NCBI RefSeq assembly: GCF_042610375.1
Contig: NZ_JBGJZL010000003.1
Span: forward strand, 310,001 to 374,000
DNA from: CTSoil-075 sp042610375
GTDB lineage: Bacteria; Bacillota; Negativicutes; DSM-13327
Length of the DNA stretch: 64,000 nucleotides
Reading direction: 5' to 3'
Under the pieces are notes generated by a model that saw only the letters and a list, made by a program, of their open reading frames with translations, was not told the origin of the DNA and ran no database searches. Of this stretch, positions 34,405-42,559 are shown one piece after another (positions within the stretch are counted from its first letter, which is position 1; every line of letters starts with the position of its first letter). The position numbers and the translations under genes are program-made.

Positions 34405-35334
34405 ATGTCAAGAATCGCCAACAATATTACGGAATTAATTGGTAGTACCCCATTACTTAAAATCAACAAAGTTTCTTACGGAGTAAAAGCTGAAGTTGTT
34501 GTTAAATTGGAATCGTTTAATCCTGGTGGCAGTATTAAAGATCGAATTGGTTTTAGTATGATCAAGGATGCTGAAGAAAAAGGATTGATAAAAGACGGTA
34601 CGGTCATTATTGAACCGACGAGCGGTAATACGGGGATTGCTTTAGCATTTATCGCTGCTGCAAAAGGCTATCGATTGATTTTGACAATGCCTGATACCAT
34701 GAGCGTAGAACGGCGTAACTTATTGAAAGCCTATGGCGCAGAATTAGTACTTAGTCCAGGTGCTGAAGGGATGAAAGGAGCAATCCGCAAAGCGGAAGAG
34801 CTCGCAGCGCAAACTCCTAATTCTTTTATTCCTCAGCAATTTAATAATCCAGCCAATCCAGAGATTCATCGTGCAATTACTGCTGAAGAAATATGGAAAG
34901 ATACAGATGGTAGAGTTGACATTATCGTGGCTGGTGTGGGGACTGGTGGTACCATTACGGGTGTAGGCGAGGTGCTCAAAAAACATAATTCAGCTATTCA
35001 AATCATTGCTGTAGAGCCTTTTGAATCTCCTGTTCTTTCCGGAGGTCAGCCAGGTCCACACAAAATTCAGGGCATTGGCGCAGGATTTGTACCAAACGTA
35101 TTAAATCTTCCTATTGTCGATGAAATTTATAAAGTAAAAAATGAGGAAGCTTTAGAGACAGCACGGCGCCTGGCAAAGGAAGAAGGTATTTTGGTGGGGA
35201 TTTCTTCGGGGGCTGCAGCATTTGCGGCATTGCAGATTGCGAAACGCCAAGAAAATGAAGGGAAATTAATTGTAGCAGTATTGCCAGATACAGGGGAGAG
35301 ATATCTTAGTACGGTGCTTTTTCAAGACAATTAA
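34405..35334 (+). CDS. cysK: Cysteine synthase family enzyme, paired with nitrogenase-like unit 2
   Basis: 309 aa from ATG 34405, 8 bases after GAGGAG; an upstream GTG lies inside that site. PLP lysine in NPGGSIKDRIG, EPTSGNTGIAL and VGTGGTITGVGE. Where unit 1 has NPLGSVKD, this reads NPGGSIKD, as in typical CysK. Paralogous to the enzyme at 22434 and in the same position of its operon, so the three-gene block NifN/K-NifD-CysK is repeated as a unit. Confidence 0.9.
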   Translation: MSRIANNITELIGSTPLLKINKVSYGVKAEVVVKLESFNPGGSIKDRIGFSMIKDAEEKGLIKDGTVIIEPTSGNTGIALAFIAAAKGYRLILTMPDTMSVERRNLLKAYGAELVLSPGAEGMKGAIRKAEELAAQTPNSFIPQQFNNPANPEIHRAITAEEIWKDTDGRVDIIVAGVGTGGTITGVGEVLKKHNSAIQIIAVEPFESPVLSGGQPGPHKIQGIGAGFVPNVLNLPIVDEIYKVKNEEALETARRLAKEEGILVGISSGAAAFAALQIAKRQENEGKLIVAVLPDTGERYLSTVLFQDN

Positions 35335-35368
35335 ATTTCCTTAAAATAGTTCAATAGAAATCATAACT

Positions 35369-35425
35369 TGTCTGACTAAGAAACTAGAGGTCAAGTTCCC
35401 CAAAGAGGGAACTTGACCTTTTTAC
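35369..35425 (+). promoter_or_regulatory. Sulfur-island leader L14
   Basis: GTCTGACTAAG and CTAGAGGTC: a shortened inner stem (CTA/TAG) and imperfect outer stem. AGGTCAAGTTCCC pairs with GGGAACTTGACCT as terminator, followed by five T. Confidence 0.65.
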
Positions 35426-35453
35426 ATTATTATTTATGAAGGAGCTGAGTCAT

Positions 35454-36311
35454 ATGTCAACGAAACAAAAATCACCTAAAATTATTGCACGTAATATCAA
35501 TCGCATCTATCATATCAAAAACAATTCAGATGGGAAAATGACGGAGTTTCAAGCGATTAAAGAGTTGGATCTCATTGTAAATAAAGGGGAGTTTTTAGCC
35601 ATTGTCGGACCAAGTGGTTGTGGAAAATCAACTTTTCTCGATATGATTGCTGGCCTTGCGAAACCGAGTTCAGGTGAAATATTTATTGATGACAAACTCA
35701 TCACAGGACCGGCTTTAGATCGAGGTATTGTACTACAAGGGTACGCACTTTTTCCATGGCGAACCATTAGAAAAAATGTGGAGTTTGGTCTAGAAGTGAA
35801 GAAAATTCCAAAAAACCAGAGGGTTGAAATTAGTCAAAAATTTCTTGAATTGGTTGGATTAGAGAAGTTTGCAGATCGCTATCCTCATGAACTTTCTGGA
35901 GGGATGAAACAGCGCGTAGCGATTGCTAGGGCACTTGCTTATGATCCTGAAGTCTTATTGATGGATGAACCTTTTGCAGCAGTGGATGCCCAGACGCGAG
36001 AAACATTGCAAGAAGAACTACTGCGGATTTGGGAAAAAACAAAAAAAACAATTGTATTCGTTACCCATGGCATTGATGAAGCCGTATTTTTAGCCGATCG
36101 AGTAGCAGTGATGTCAACTAATCCTGGTAGCATTAAAGAGATTATTGACATCAACCTGCCACGTCCTCGCGATGGTATTCGTTCATCTGCTGAATTTGGC
36201 TGGTATCGGCATAAAATTTGGGAACTTTTGCAAAATGAACCAACCACTGCGGACAAAAAACTTCCAGATATCGATGTAGCGGAATCTATATCCACATCAG
36301 CAGCTTTATAG
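35454..36311 (+). CDS. SsuB/TauB-type ABC transporter ATPase
   Basis: 285 aa from ATG 35454 (GAAGGAG upstream). Walker A GPSGCGKST, Q-loop GYALFPWRT, signature LSGGMKQRVAIARAL, Walker B VLLMDEPFAAVD, switch H in FVTHGIDEA: the nitrate/sulfonate/taurine subgroup. It is the only such ATPase here and probably serves the binding protein and permeases at 24.2-27.4 kb, although operon 2 separates them. Confidence 0.92.
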   Translation: MSTKQKSPKIIARNINRIYHIKNNSDGKMTEFQAIKELDLIVNKGEFLAIVGPSGCGKSTFLDMIAGLAKPSSGEIFIDDKLITGPALDRGIVLQGYALFPWRTIRKNVEFGLEVKKIPKNQRVEISQKFLELVGLEKFADRYPHELSGGMKQRVAIARALAYDPEVLLMDEPFAAVDAQTRETLQEELLRIWEKTKKTIVFVTHGIDEAVFLADRVAVMSTNPGSIKEIIDINLPRPRDGIRSSAEFGWYRHKIWELLQNEPTTADKKLPDIDVAESISTSAAL

Positions 36312-36321
36312 GAGAAAAATT

Positions 36322-37035
36322 ATGATTGTTACTAAAAATAATCTAACTCGTATCATTCCTTTGCCTTCTGTATTGCAAGGGAAACAATTACGAGAAAACA
36401 TGCATATGCTCGATGTAAAAGTAGAGCTAGCTAAAGAAATTGATGCTTTGGAAATTTGGGCGAAAATTGCTCCAGGACAAAGGATTGCAGTGGCAGTTGC
36501 CAATCAGGGTACAAACAATCTAGTTGAAATGGTTAAATTACTAATCATTAGGCTAAGATCAGCGGGTGCTAAGCCTTTTATCGTACCTGCAATCGATAAT
36601 GGGAGAGGACTTTCAGCTGATGAACAAAGAGATGTTTTGAAAAAGATAGGAATTACCGAGAAAGAGATTGGAGCTCCTATCTATTCTACAATGGAAACAA
36701 TTTTGATTGGTGAGTCACCAAAAGGAATACCTGTATTTATTGATCGCTATGCCTATGAGGCTGATGGAATTATCGTTTTGAATCGCACTAAATTCCATGG
36801 CGGATTTTCTAGTGATTACAAGAGTGGACTAAGGAGACGGATAACCATCGGTTTAGGTAAACAAAGTAGCGTTTCTATGTGCCGTTCTTATGGTTCAACC
36901 CATATTTCAGAAAATATTGCTGAAGTTGCAAGATTTATAATTCAAGCAACCACTTTTTTGTTTGGTATTGCCGTCATTGAAAATCCATATCATGAGATAA
37001 CACATATTAAACTGGTAACAAGTCAGGGATTATAG
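36322..37035 (+). CDS. LarA-like (DUF2088) protein, apparently shortened
   Basis: 237 aa. It resembles the nickel-pincer racemase superfamily or its DUF362-like relatives: VELAKEIDALEIWAKIAPGQRIAVAVANQG and later IVLNRTKFHGGFSSDYKSGLRRRITIGLGKQ. Relatives run to about 400 residues or more, so the C-terminal domain seems absent; the frame stops at 37035 and no continuation was seen. It lies 10 bases after the SsuB-type gene. A LarE gene at 44000 belongs to the same island and could supply the cofactor if this protein is active. Confidence 0.6.
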   Translation: MIVTKNNLTRIIPLPSVLQGKQLRENMHMLDVKVELAKEIDALEIWAKIAPGQRIAVAVANQGTNNLVEMVKLLIIRLRSAGAKPFIVPAIDNGRGLSADEQRDVLKKIGITEKEIGAPIYSTMETILIGESPKGIPVFIDRYAYEADGIIVLNRTKFHGGFSSDYKSGLRRRITIGLGKQSSVSMCRSYGSTHISENIAEVARFIIQATTFLFGIAVIENPYHEITHIKLVTSQGL

Positions 37036-37135
37036 TAAAAAAATATTGATTAGAATGATCATGAAGTAATCTTATTTGACAAATTCATAATTGTGATGTA
37101 CCATATATTTAATACATGGGAATAATAGAAACATT

Positions 37136-37196
37136 AGTTGATTGGAATAACCAAAGACTAAGAGTATTTGCAATACTTTTAGTCTTGTTTTTTTTG
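37136..37196 (+). promoter_or_regulatory. Sulfur-island leader L15
   Basis: AGTTGATTGG (37136-37145) and CCAAAGACT: outer pairs AGT/ACT, so the usual C-G pair has become T-A, and inner pairs TTGG/CCAA. AAGACTAAGAGTATT..AATACTTTTAGTCTT is the terminator with a long T-run. A weak promoter lies before it (TTGACA 37076-37081, TACCAT 37099-37104). Confidence 0.77.
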
Positions 37197-37293
37197 TAAT
37201 TTAGTACCCCAAAGAAATAAAAATAATTTTTTCAAACAAAGATTAGCTTAAAAAACAGGACTAAGAGCAAAAAAATTAGAGTGAGGGATTTAA

Positions 37294-38493
37294 ATGTATG
37301 TAACTCATTTAGAATGTCCAAAATGTAATATTCAATATGATCATAATCAACTTGTTCAATTGTGTACTGCTTGTGGTGCGCCCTTATTGGTACGATACAA
37401 TCTTGCTGAGATTAAAAGAAAATTGAAAAAAGAAGATTTAGTTGGTCGTAGGGAAAATTTATGGCGATATCGAGAATTACTGCCTCTTTCAAATCCAGAA
37501 GAAGTCATTTCTCTTGGTGAGGTAATGACGCCTTTGCTTCATCTTAAGAAACTCGGAAAAAAACTAGGGTTATCTGATCTTTATTTGAAAGATGAAGGAA
37601 TGAATCCAGGTGGTACCTTTAAATCTCGAGGGGCTGCCGTTGGAGTTTCAAGAGCCAAAGAACTTGGCGTAAAAAAACTAGGCATGCCGACAAATGGAAA
37701 TGCTGGCGCAGCATGGGCTATTTATGCAGCCAAAGCCGGTATTGAAGCGAATATTATTATGCCAATTGATGCGCCGATGATTACTCGTAATGAGTGTGCA
37801 ATTGCAGGGGCTCAATTGTATTTGGTAAACGGATTAATCAGCGATGCTGGTAAAATAGTAGCCGGTGCCGTTGATAAATATGGATGGATGGATGCATCGA
37901 CCCTTAAAGAACCTTATCGGATTGAAGGTAAGAAGACTATGGGGCTTGAAATTGCTGAACAATTTAATTGGGAAGTTCCAGATGTCATTTTATATCCTAC
38001 TGGCGGCGGCGTAGGTTTAATTGGTATTTATAAAGCTTTGTTAGAACTACGTGAAATTGGTTGGATTGGCGATAAAATGCCGCGTTTAGTTGCTGTGCAG
38101 GCTACAGGTTGTGCTCCAATTGTAAAAGCTTGGCAAGAAAATGCAAAAGCATCGGATTTCTGGTCTGATGCTACGACAGTCGCCTTTGGTATCACAGTTC
38201 CAAAAGCGCTCGGAGATTTCCTCGTATTAGACGCTCTTTATCAGACTAGTGGGTGCGCAATCGCGATATCTGATGAGAAAATTCTCAGCAATCAAGCCGA
38301 ATTGGCAAGCCAAGAAGGACTCTTTATTTGTCCAGAAGGTGCAGCTAATTTAGCAGCTGTTAAAGAGTTAGTGAAGTCGGGTTGGATCCAAGAGAATGAG
38401 AAAATAGTTATGCTGAATACTGGTAGTGGACTAAAATATCCAGATACGGTTAAAGTGAGTGTACCTACTTTACAACCTGGTGATAGTTTATAA
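37294..38493 (+). CDS. Threonine synthase-like PLP enzyme with zinc ribbon
   Basis: 399 aa. An N-terminal zinc ribbon (CPKCNIQY..LCTACG) precedes a fold-type II PLP domain with Lys in GGTFKSRGAAVG and phosphate loop PTGGGVGLIG. ThrC-like enzymes act on O-phosphohomoserine. In methanogens a close relative is cysteate synthase, which adds sulfite to O-phosphoserine. Its own sulfur-island leader (L15) makes a sulfur role such as cysteate or homocysteine formation worth considering; sequence alone does not decide. Confidence 0.8.
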   Translation: MYVTHLECPKCNIQYDHNQLVQLCTACGAPLLVRYNLAEIKRKLKKEDLVGRRENLWRYRELLPLSNPEEVISLGEVMTPLLHLKKLGKKLGLSDLYLKDEGMNPGGTFKSRGAAVGVSRAKELGVKKLGMPTNGNAGAAWAIYAAKAGIEANIIMPIDAPMITRNECAIAGAQLYLVNGLISDAGKIVAGAVDKYGWMDASTLKEPYRIEGKKTMGLEIAEQFNWEVPDVILYPTGGGVGLIGIYKALLELREIGWIGDKMPRLVAVQATGCAPIVKAWQENAKASDFWSDATTVAFGITVPKALGDFLVLDALYQTSGCAIAISDEKILSNQAELASQEGLFICPEGAANLAAVKELVKSGWIQENEKIVMLNTGSGLKYPDTVKVSVPTLQPGDSL

Positions 38494-38502
38494 AAGATCC
38501 TC

Positions 38503-38531
38503 TTGACACGGAATTTATTATATTGTATCCT
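38503..38531 (+). promoter_or_regulatory. Promoter of the amino-acid ABC operon
   Basis: TTGACA (38503-38508), 17-base spacer, TATCCT (38526-38531), with leader L16 starting about 13 bases after the predicted start point. Confidence 0.65.
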
Positions 38532-38550
38532 TTTAATAAATACATAACAT

Positions 38551-38610
38551 AGCTGGTCAGAAACACTGAAGGCTAAAGTTTCCTCTTAGGGGATACTTTG
38601 GCCTTTTTTA
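38551..38610 (+). promoter_or_regulatory. Sulfur-island leader L16
   Basis: AGCTGGTCAG (38551-38560) and CTGAAGGCT (38566-38574): outer AGC/GCT, inner TCAG/CTGA, loop AAACA. AAGGCTAAAGT..ACTTTGGCCTT terminator with T-run. Confidence 0.8.
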
Positions 38611-38678
38611 TTTATTTATGATTGGTTATCAATTTGAGATTAGAACAAATCAAATAATAGAAAGTAGGAGGTGAATTC

Positions 38679-39344
38679 ATGAATCTTAATTGGGAATTTA
38701 TTATCAGTAATATACCCTTATATCAAAAAGCAGCTTGGCTTACTTTGAAACTTGCTGCGGGAGGAATTGTAGTATCATTGATCCTAGGGCTTTTATGTAG
38801 CGCTATATTATATTATCGGGTAAGGGGAATTGAAAAACTTGTACGGGTGTACATCGAAGTTTCTCGTAATACACCTTTGTTGATCCAATTATTCTTTTTG
38901 TACTATGGTTTTACTAAATTCGGTCTGACGATGAGTGAAAATACTTGTGCTATTCTTGGTATATCATTTCTGGGTGGAAGCTATATGGCAGAAGCATTCC
39001 GTGGTGGCATCGAATCAGTCAGCAAAATACAAATTGAATCTGGCCTTAGTATCGGGCTAACGAAAATTCAGCTTTTTAGATATATTATTTTACCACAAGC
39101 ATTTTCGGTTACAATACCTGCAGTGGGTGCTAATTGTATTTTTTTGTTAAAAGAAACATCCATCGTAGGAGCGATCGCGATACCCGATCTCATGAATTTA
39201 ACACAAGATTTAATCGGGATGTACTACCAAACTGTTGAGTCTTTATTCATGCTGGTTACGGCTTATTTGATGATGATTTTACCCTTATCTCTATGCCTGA
39301 ACTGGTTGGAAAGGAAGGTGCGATATGCAGAATTTGGGAATTAA
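38679..39344 (+). CDS. Polar amino acid ABC permease 1 (HisM/GlnP type)
   Basis: 221 aa, several membrane helices with the family loop QIESGLSIGLTKIQLFRYIILPQA and the motif YIEVSRNTPLLIQLFFLYYG. First gene of a permease-permease-ATPase-binding protein operon under leader L16. Overlaps permease 2 by 20 bases. Cystine or a related sulfur amino acid is the likely cargo by context. Confidence 0.9.
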   Translation: MNLNWEFIISNIPLYQKAAWLTLKLAAGGIVVSLILGLLCSAILYYRVRGIEKLVRVYIEVSRNTPLLIQLFFLYYGFTKFGLTMSENTCAILGISFLGGSYMAEAFRGGIESVSKIQIESGLSIGLTKIQLFRYIILPQAFSVTIPAVGANCIFLLKETSIVGAIAIPDLMNLTQDLIGMYYQTVESLFMLVTAYLMMILPLSLCLNWLERKVRYAEFGN

Positions 39345-40002
39345 TATCCTTTTTGAAGGAATTAACTTAGAGCGGTTATTTGGTGGCTTACTGATGACAG
39401 CTGGTATTGCTTTTCTTTCTATTGTGATTGGATCGGTACTGGGGATCTTATTAGGCCTACTTACAACATCGAAGTCAAAGATCATACGTTATCTCTATCG
39501 GATTTATTTAGAATTTTTTCGAATCATTCCCATTCTTGTTTGGTTATTTATTGTTTATTTTGGGGTTACAAGAATTTTTGATATTCATATTAGTGGTGAA
39601 GTGGTTGCCGTTGTTGTATTCAGTCTCTGGGGGGCTGCGGAAATGGGCGATATTGTACGAGGGGCATTAGAATCTTTGCCACGACATCAAATCGAATCAG
39701 CCAAAGCTCTTGGTCTTAATTTTTGGGGTATCTATCGGTATATTTTGTTACCACAAGCCATTCGGCGTATGCTACCTGGAGGCATTAATTTAGCAACAAG
39801 AATGGTAAAAACCACATCCCTAGTTGTTATGATCGGTGTGATTGATGTAGTAAAAGTCGGACAACAAATCATTGAACGGTCAACTTTGAAGACTCCGACG
39901 GCTTCTTTTTGGATTTATGGTTTTATTTTTATCCTGTATTTCATGATTTGTTATCCGTTATCAAAATGGTCAAAAAAACTAGAAATGAAATGGGAACGTT
40001 AG
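39325..40002 (+). CDS. Polar amino acid ABC permease 2 (HisM/GlnP type)
   Basis: 225 aa with FRIIPILVWLFIVYFG and the loop QIESAKALGLNFWGIYRYILLPQAI. ATG lies inside the end of permease 1, so translation is coupled. Together the two permeases would form the membrane channel. Confidence 0.9.
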   Translation: MQNLGINILFEGINLERLFGGLLMTAGIAFLSIVIGSVLGILLGLLTTSKSKIIRYLYRIYLEFFRIIPILVWLFIVYFGVTRIFDIHISGEVVAVVVFSLWGAAEMGDIVRGALESLPRHQIESAKALGLNFWGIYRYILLPQAIRRMLPGGINLATRMVKTTSLVVMIGVIDVVKVGQQIIERSTLKTPTASFWIYGFIFILYFMICYPLSKWSKKLEMKWER

Positions 40003-40012
40003 GGGAGAGGTT

Positions 40013-40765
40013 ATGGCTAATAAAGAAAATAATCAAGTGCTGCTTGAAGTAAAAAACTTATATAAGGAATATGATGGAAAAATTGCCTTAGATCAGATTG
40101 ATCTGAGCATTCATCAAGGAGAGGTAGTCGTTATTCTCGGTCCATCTGGTTGTGGTAAAAGTACTTTTCTACGTTGCCTTAATGGCCTTGAAGAAATTCA
40201 AGGCGGTGATATTACTTTTCATGGTCATAGCCTCACACAAAAGGATGTAGAATGGCAACACATTCGTCAAAAAATCGGTATGGTTTTTCAAAACTATGAC
40301 TTGTTTCCTCATATGACAGTGATTGAAAATATTTTGTTAGGTCCTGAAAAAGTCCAACATAGAGACAGAGATGAAGTCATGAAACAAGCCGAACAATTAC
40401 TTGACCGCGTAGGCTTACTGGATCGTAAAGATGCGTATCCACGCCAGCTCTCAGGAGGACAGAAGCAACGGATTGCGATTGTGAGAGCTTTGTGCATGAA
40501 TCCAGAAATTATGCTTTTTGATGAAGTAACAGCAGCTCTTGACCCTGAAATGGTACGCGAGGTTCTCGATGTCATACTAGGCCTTGCCAAACAAGGAATG
40601 ACCATGGTAATTGTTACTCACGAAATGGGATTTGCCCGATCTGTTGCCGATCGGATCGTATTTGTTGATTTTGGGAAAGTCTGTGAAATTGCCGGTCCAG
40701 AAGAATTTTTCACAACGCCCAAAACCGAACGTGCCCGGCAATTTTTAAATATATTTCAATATTAA
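40013..40765 (+). CDS. Polar amino acid ABC ATPase (GlnQ/TcyC type)
   Basis: 250 aa. Walker A GPSGCGKST, signature LSGGQKQRIAIVRAL, Walker B IMLFDEVTAALDPE, switch H in VTHEMGFARSVAD. Note DEVTAAL where most members read DEPTSAL. ATG follows GGGGAGAGGTT 10 bases after the second permease. Confidence 0.92.
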   Translation: MANKENNQVLLEVKNLYKEYDGKIALDQIDLSIHQGEVVVILGPSGCGKSTFLRCLNGLEEIQGGDITFHGHSLTQKDVEWQHIRQKIGMVFQNYDLFPHMTVIENILLGPEKVQHRDRDEVMKQAEQLLDRVGLLDRKDAYPRQLSGGQKQRIAIVRALCMNPEIMLFDEVTAALDPEMVREVLDVILGLAKQGMTMVIVTHEMGFARSVADRIVFVDFGKVCEIAGPEEFFTTPKTERARQFLNIFQY

Positions 40766-40787
40766 TTAAAAAAAAGGAGAGTTTTAC

Positions 40788-41672
40788 ATGAAAAATTTAA
40801 AGAAAATAGTAGCAGTTGCATTGAGTGCCATGGCACTAGTTGGAGTATTAGCAGGTTGCGGTTCAACAACGACTACAAAAACACCTGATACCAAAACGGA
40901 GCAGACAGTTGCCAAGGGGAGCATTGAAGACATCAAAAAACGTGGGGTAATCAGAATCGGTGTATTTGGTGATAAACCTCCATTTGGTTTTGTGGATGCA
41001 AATGGCAAAAATCAAGGATTTGATGTTTATATTGCCAAACGATTTGCGAAAGATCTTCTTGGTGATGAATCCAAGATTGAGTATGTATTAGCTGAACCAG
41101 CGAGCAGAGTGGAATTCCTTGAGGCTAATAAGGTGGATCTTATTTTAGCAAACTTCACGGTTACTGAAGACAGAAAGAAAAAAGTTGATTTTGCGAATCC
41201 GTACATGAAAGTTGCTCTTGGTGTCGTGTCACCATCTGGTGAGCAGATTACTTCTGTCGATCAACTAAAAGGTAAAAAACTGATTGTGGTTAAAGGCACC
41301 ACTGCTGAAACTTATTTCACCAAAAATCATCCAGATGTAGAATTATTAAAATTTGATCAAATTACACAATCCTTTGAGGCTTTGAAAGATAAACGTGGCG
41401 TTGCTTTGTCTAATGATAATACTTTACTATTTGCGTGGGCAAAGGAGAATGCAGGCTTTAATGTAGGTGTTTCAACATTAGGTAGTCTTGATACCATCGC
41501 GCCTGCTGTTAAAAAAGGTAATGCAGAACTCCTAAACTGGATTAACACAGAATTAGAAACTCTTGGTAAAGAAAATTTTGTTCACAAAGCTTATGATGCA
41601 ACCTTAAAACCTGTGTATGGAGAAACTCTTAACCCAGAAGATATTGTTATCGAAGGTGGAAAATTAAAATAA
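40788..41672 (+). CDS. Amino acid ABC substrate-binding lipoprotein
   Basis: 294 aa. Lipoprotein signal with lipobox LAGC (VALSAMALVGVLAGC) and a type II periplasmic binding fold (RIGVFGDKPPFGFVDANGKNQG, DLILANFTVTEDRKKKVDFANPY). The family covers glutamine, histidine and cystine binders; the leader and neighbours favour cystine or another sulfur amino acid. Last gene of the operon, preceded by AAAGGAGAG. Confidence 0.9.
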   Translation: MKNLKKIVAVALSAMALVGVLAGCGSTTTTKTPDTKTEQTVAKGSIEDIKKRGVIRIGVFGDKPPFGFVDANGKNQGFDVYIAKRFAKDLLGDESKIEYVLAEPASRVEFLEANKVDLILANFTVTEDRKKKVDFANPYMKVALGVVSPSGEQITSVDQLKGKKLIVVKGTTAETYFTKNHPDVELLKFDQITQSFEALKDKRGVALSNDNTLLFAWAKENAGFNVGVSTLGSLDTIAPAVKKGNAELLNWINTELETLGKENFVHKAYDATLKPVYGETLNPEDIVIEGGKLK

Positions 41673-41724
41673 GCTGATTTGGGAATCTAGAGGCTGTGAA
41701 GGGAACTCAACTTCACAGCCTTCG
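41673..41724 (+). terminator. Terminator of the ABC operon with degenerate leader remnant (L20)
   Basis: AGGCTGTGAAG..CTTCACAGCCT hairpin at 41689-41722. AGCTGATT just before it resembles the first arm of the leader family, but the second arm (TAGAGGCT) does not pair well. Confidence 0.6.
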
Positions 41725-41780
41725 TTATTATAAGACTTTACTCTCTGCTGAGCCTTGATTAAAATCAAGTTTTCTTTATA
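41725..41780 (+). repeat. Partial copy of the dispersed repeat
   Basis: Only the second half is recognisable (GAGCCTTGATTAAAATCAAG then TTTTCTTT). It directly precedes the promoter of the SAM-I riboswitch transcript. Confidence 0.4.
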
Positions 41781-41800
41781 AACAGATTTATTAATAAGCA

Positions 41801-41829
41801 TTGACACCGATAAAGCATCATGTTATTAT
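41801..41829 (+). promoter_or_regulatory. Promoter for the SAM-I riboswitch transcript
   Basis: TTGACA (41801-41806), 17-base spacer, TATTAT (41824-41829). Confidence 0.7.
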
Positions 41830-41854
41830 CAATAATAAAATTAATAGCATACTA

Positions 41855-41957
41855 CTCTTATCCAGAGAGGTCGAGGGAATGGCCCGATGACACCCGGCAA
41901 CCAGTGCAATTGCACAGAGGTGCTAATTCCAGCAGGAGCTTTCCTGTAAGATGAGAG
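41855..41957 (+). promoter_or_regulatory. SAM-I (S-box) riboswitch
   Basis: P1 arms CTCTTATC (41855-41862) and GATGAGAG (41950-41957). Core motifs AGAGAGGTCGAGGGA, GGCCCGATGACACCCGGCAA and GGTGCTAATTCC are standard for S-box RNA. A terminator follows at 41976-42005. It controls the double-DUF2292 gene downstream: SAM binding should stop transcription. Confidence 0.95.
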
Positions 41958-41975
41958 AAAGGCGATTGTAGATGA

Positions 41976-42005
41976 ATCCCCTTTCTTCGGAAAGGGGATA
42001 TTTTT
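41976..42005 (+). terminator. Terminator of the SAM-I riboswitch
   Basis: ATCCCCTTTC and GAAAGGGGAT around TTCG, followed by T-run. Confidence 0.88.
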
Positions 42006-42007
42006 GG

Positions 42008-42079
42008 AATCAGAAAGTATAACACTTTCTCGATTACAAGCAAGGGCAACTAAGGCTTGGTGCAAGCCAAGTTTTCTTT
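42008..42079 (+). repeat. Dispersed two-hairpin repeat, copy after the SAM-I terminator
   Basis: AATCAGAAAGT..ACTTTCTCGATT forms the first hairpin. GGCAACTAAGGCTTGGTGC then AAGCCAAGTTTTCTTT forms the second (GGCTTG/CAAGCC). Nearly identical to the second half of the copy at 19333. Confidence 0.75.
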
Positions 42080-42106
42080 GAGAATAATGACTGTAGAGGT
42101 GTTTAT

Positions 42107-42490
42107 ATGTTACCAAAAGAGAATAAAACAGTACTAAAATCAAAAAAAAATGCTGTTAGTCCTTGTGCCATGGATCAGATTATGACCATCTTGAACAATA
42201 CGTTTCATGGAAATGTTGCTTTAATTTATCAAGATTCGCGTTTAGTGCAAATCGAAAGAAATGAAAAAATTAGGCCAGCGGAATTAAATGGAAAAAGTTG
42301 CGAACTACCGCAAGGGTTAAAAGAAAATTGTGATATTCCAGGGGTGAGGGCGAGAATTTTAGAAGCTTTTGAAAATATGGAATATGGGCAAGTTGTGATT
42401 GTAATTAAAGAAGGTCGGATCATTCAAATTGATCGTACGGAAAAACAGCGGTTTGCTGCCTTGGTGGGCCTCTATGGTGATGGTATATAA
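42107..42490 (+). CDS. Double-DUF2292 (YezD-like) protein
   Basis: 127 aa with two copies of the small YezD/DUF2292 unit: residues about 22-60 (MDQIMTILNNTFHGNVALIY..RLVQIERNEKIR) and 85-120 (ILEAFENMEYGQVVIVIKEG..IIQIDRTEKQR). YezD proteins are usually a single unit of about 55 residues, of unknown function and often in sulfur regulons. The SAM-I riboswitch upstream supports a methionine/sulfur link. Leader L17 begins 11 bases after the stop. Confidence 0.78.
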   Translation: MLPKENKTVLKSKKNAVSPCAMDQIMTILNNTFHGNVALIYQDSRLVQIERNEKIRPAELNGKSCELPQGLKENCDIPGVRARILEAFENMEYGQVVIVIKEGRIIQIDRTEKQRFAALVGLYGDGI

Positions 42491-42500
42491 ACGAAGAACA

Positions 42501-42525
42501 AGCTGATCAGTCAACTGAAGGCTAG
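42501..42525 (+). promoter_or_regulatory. Sulfur-island leader L17, without a terminator
   Basis: AGCTGATCAG (42501-42510) and CTGAAGGCT (42515-42523): outer AGC/GCT, inner TCAG/CTGA, loop TCAA. Unlike the other copies no terminator stem follows; the ribosome site of the next gene begins about 25 bases later. Confidence 0.65.
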
Positions 42526-42559
42526 TAATATAGATCAACAAAAAATGGAGGGTGTTATA

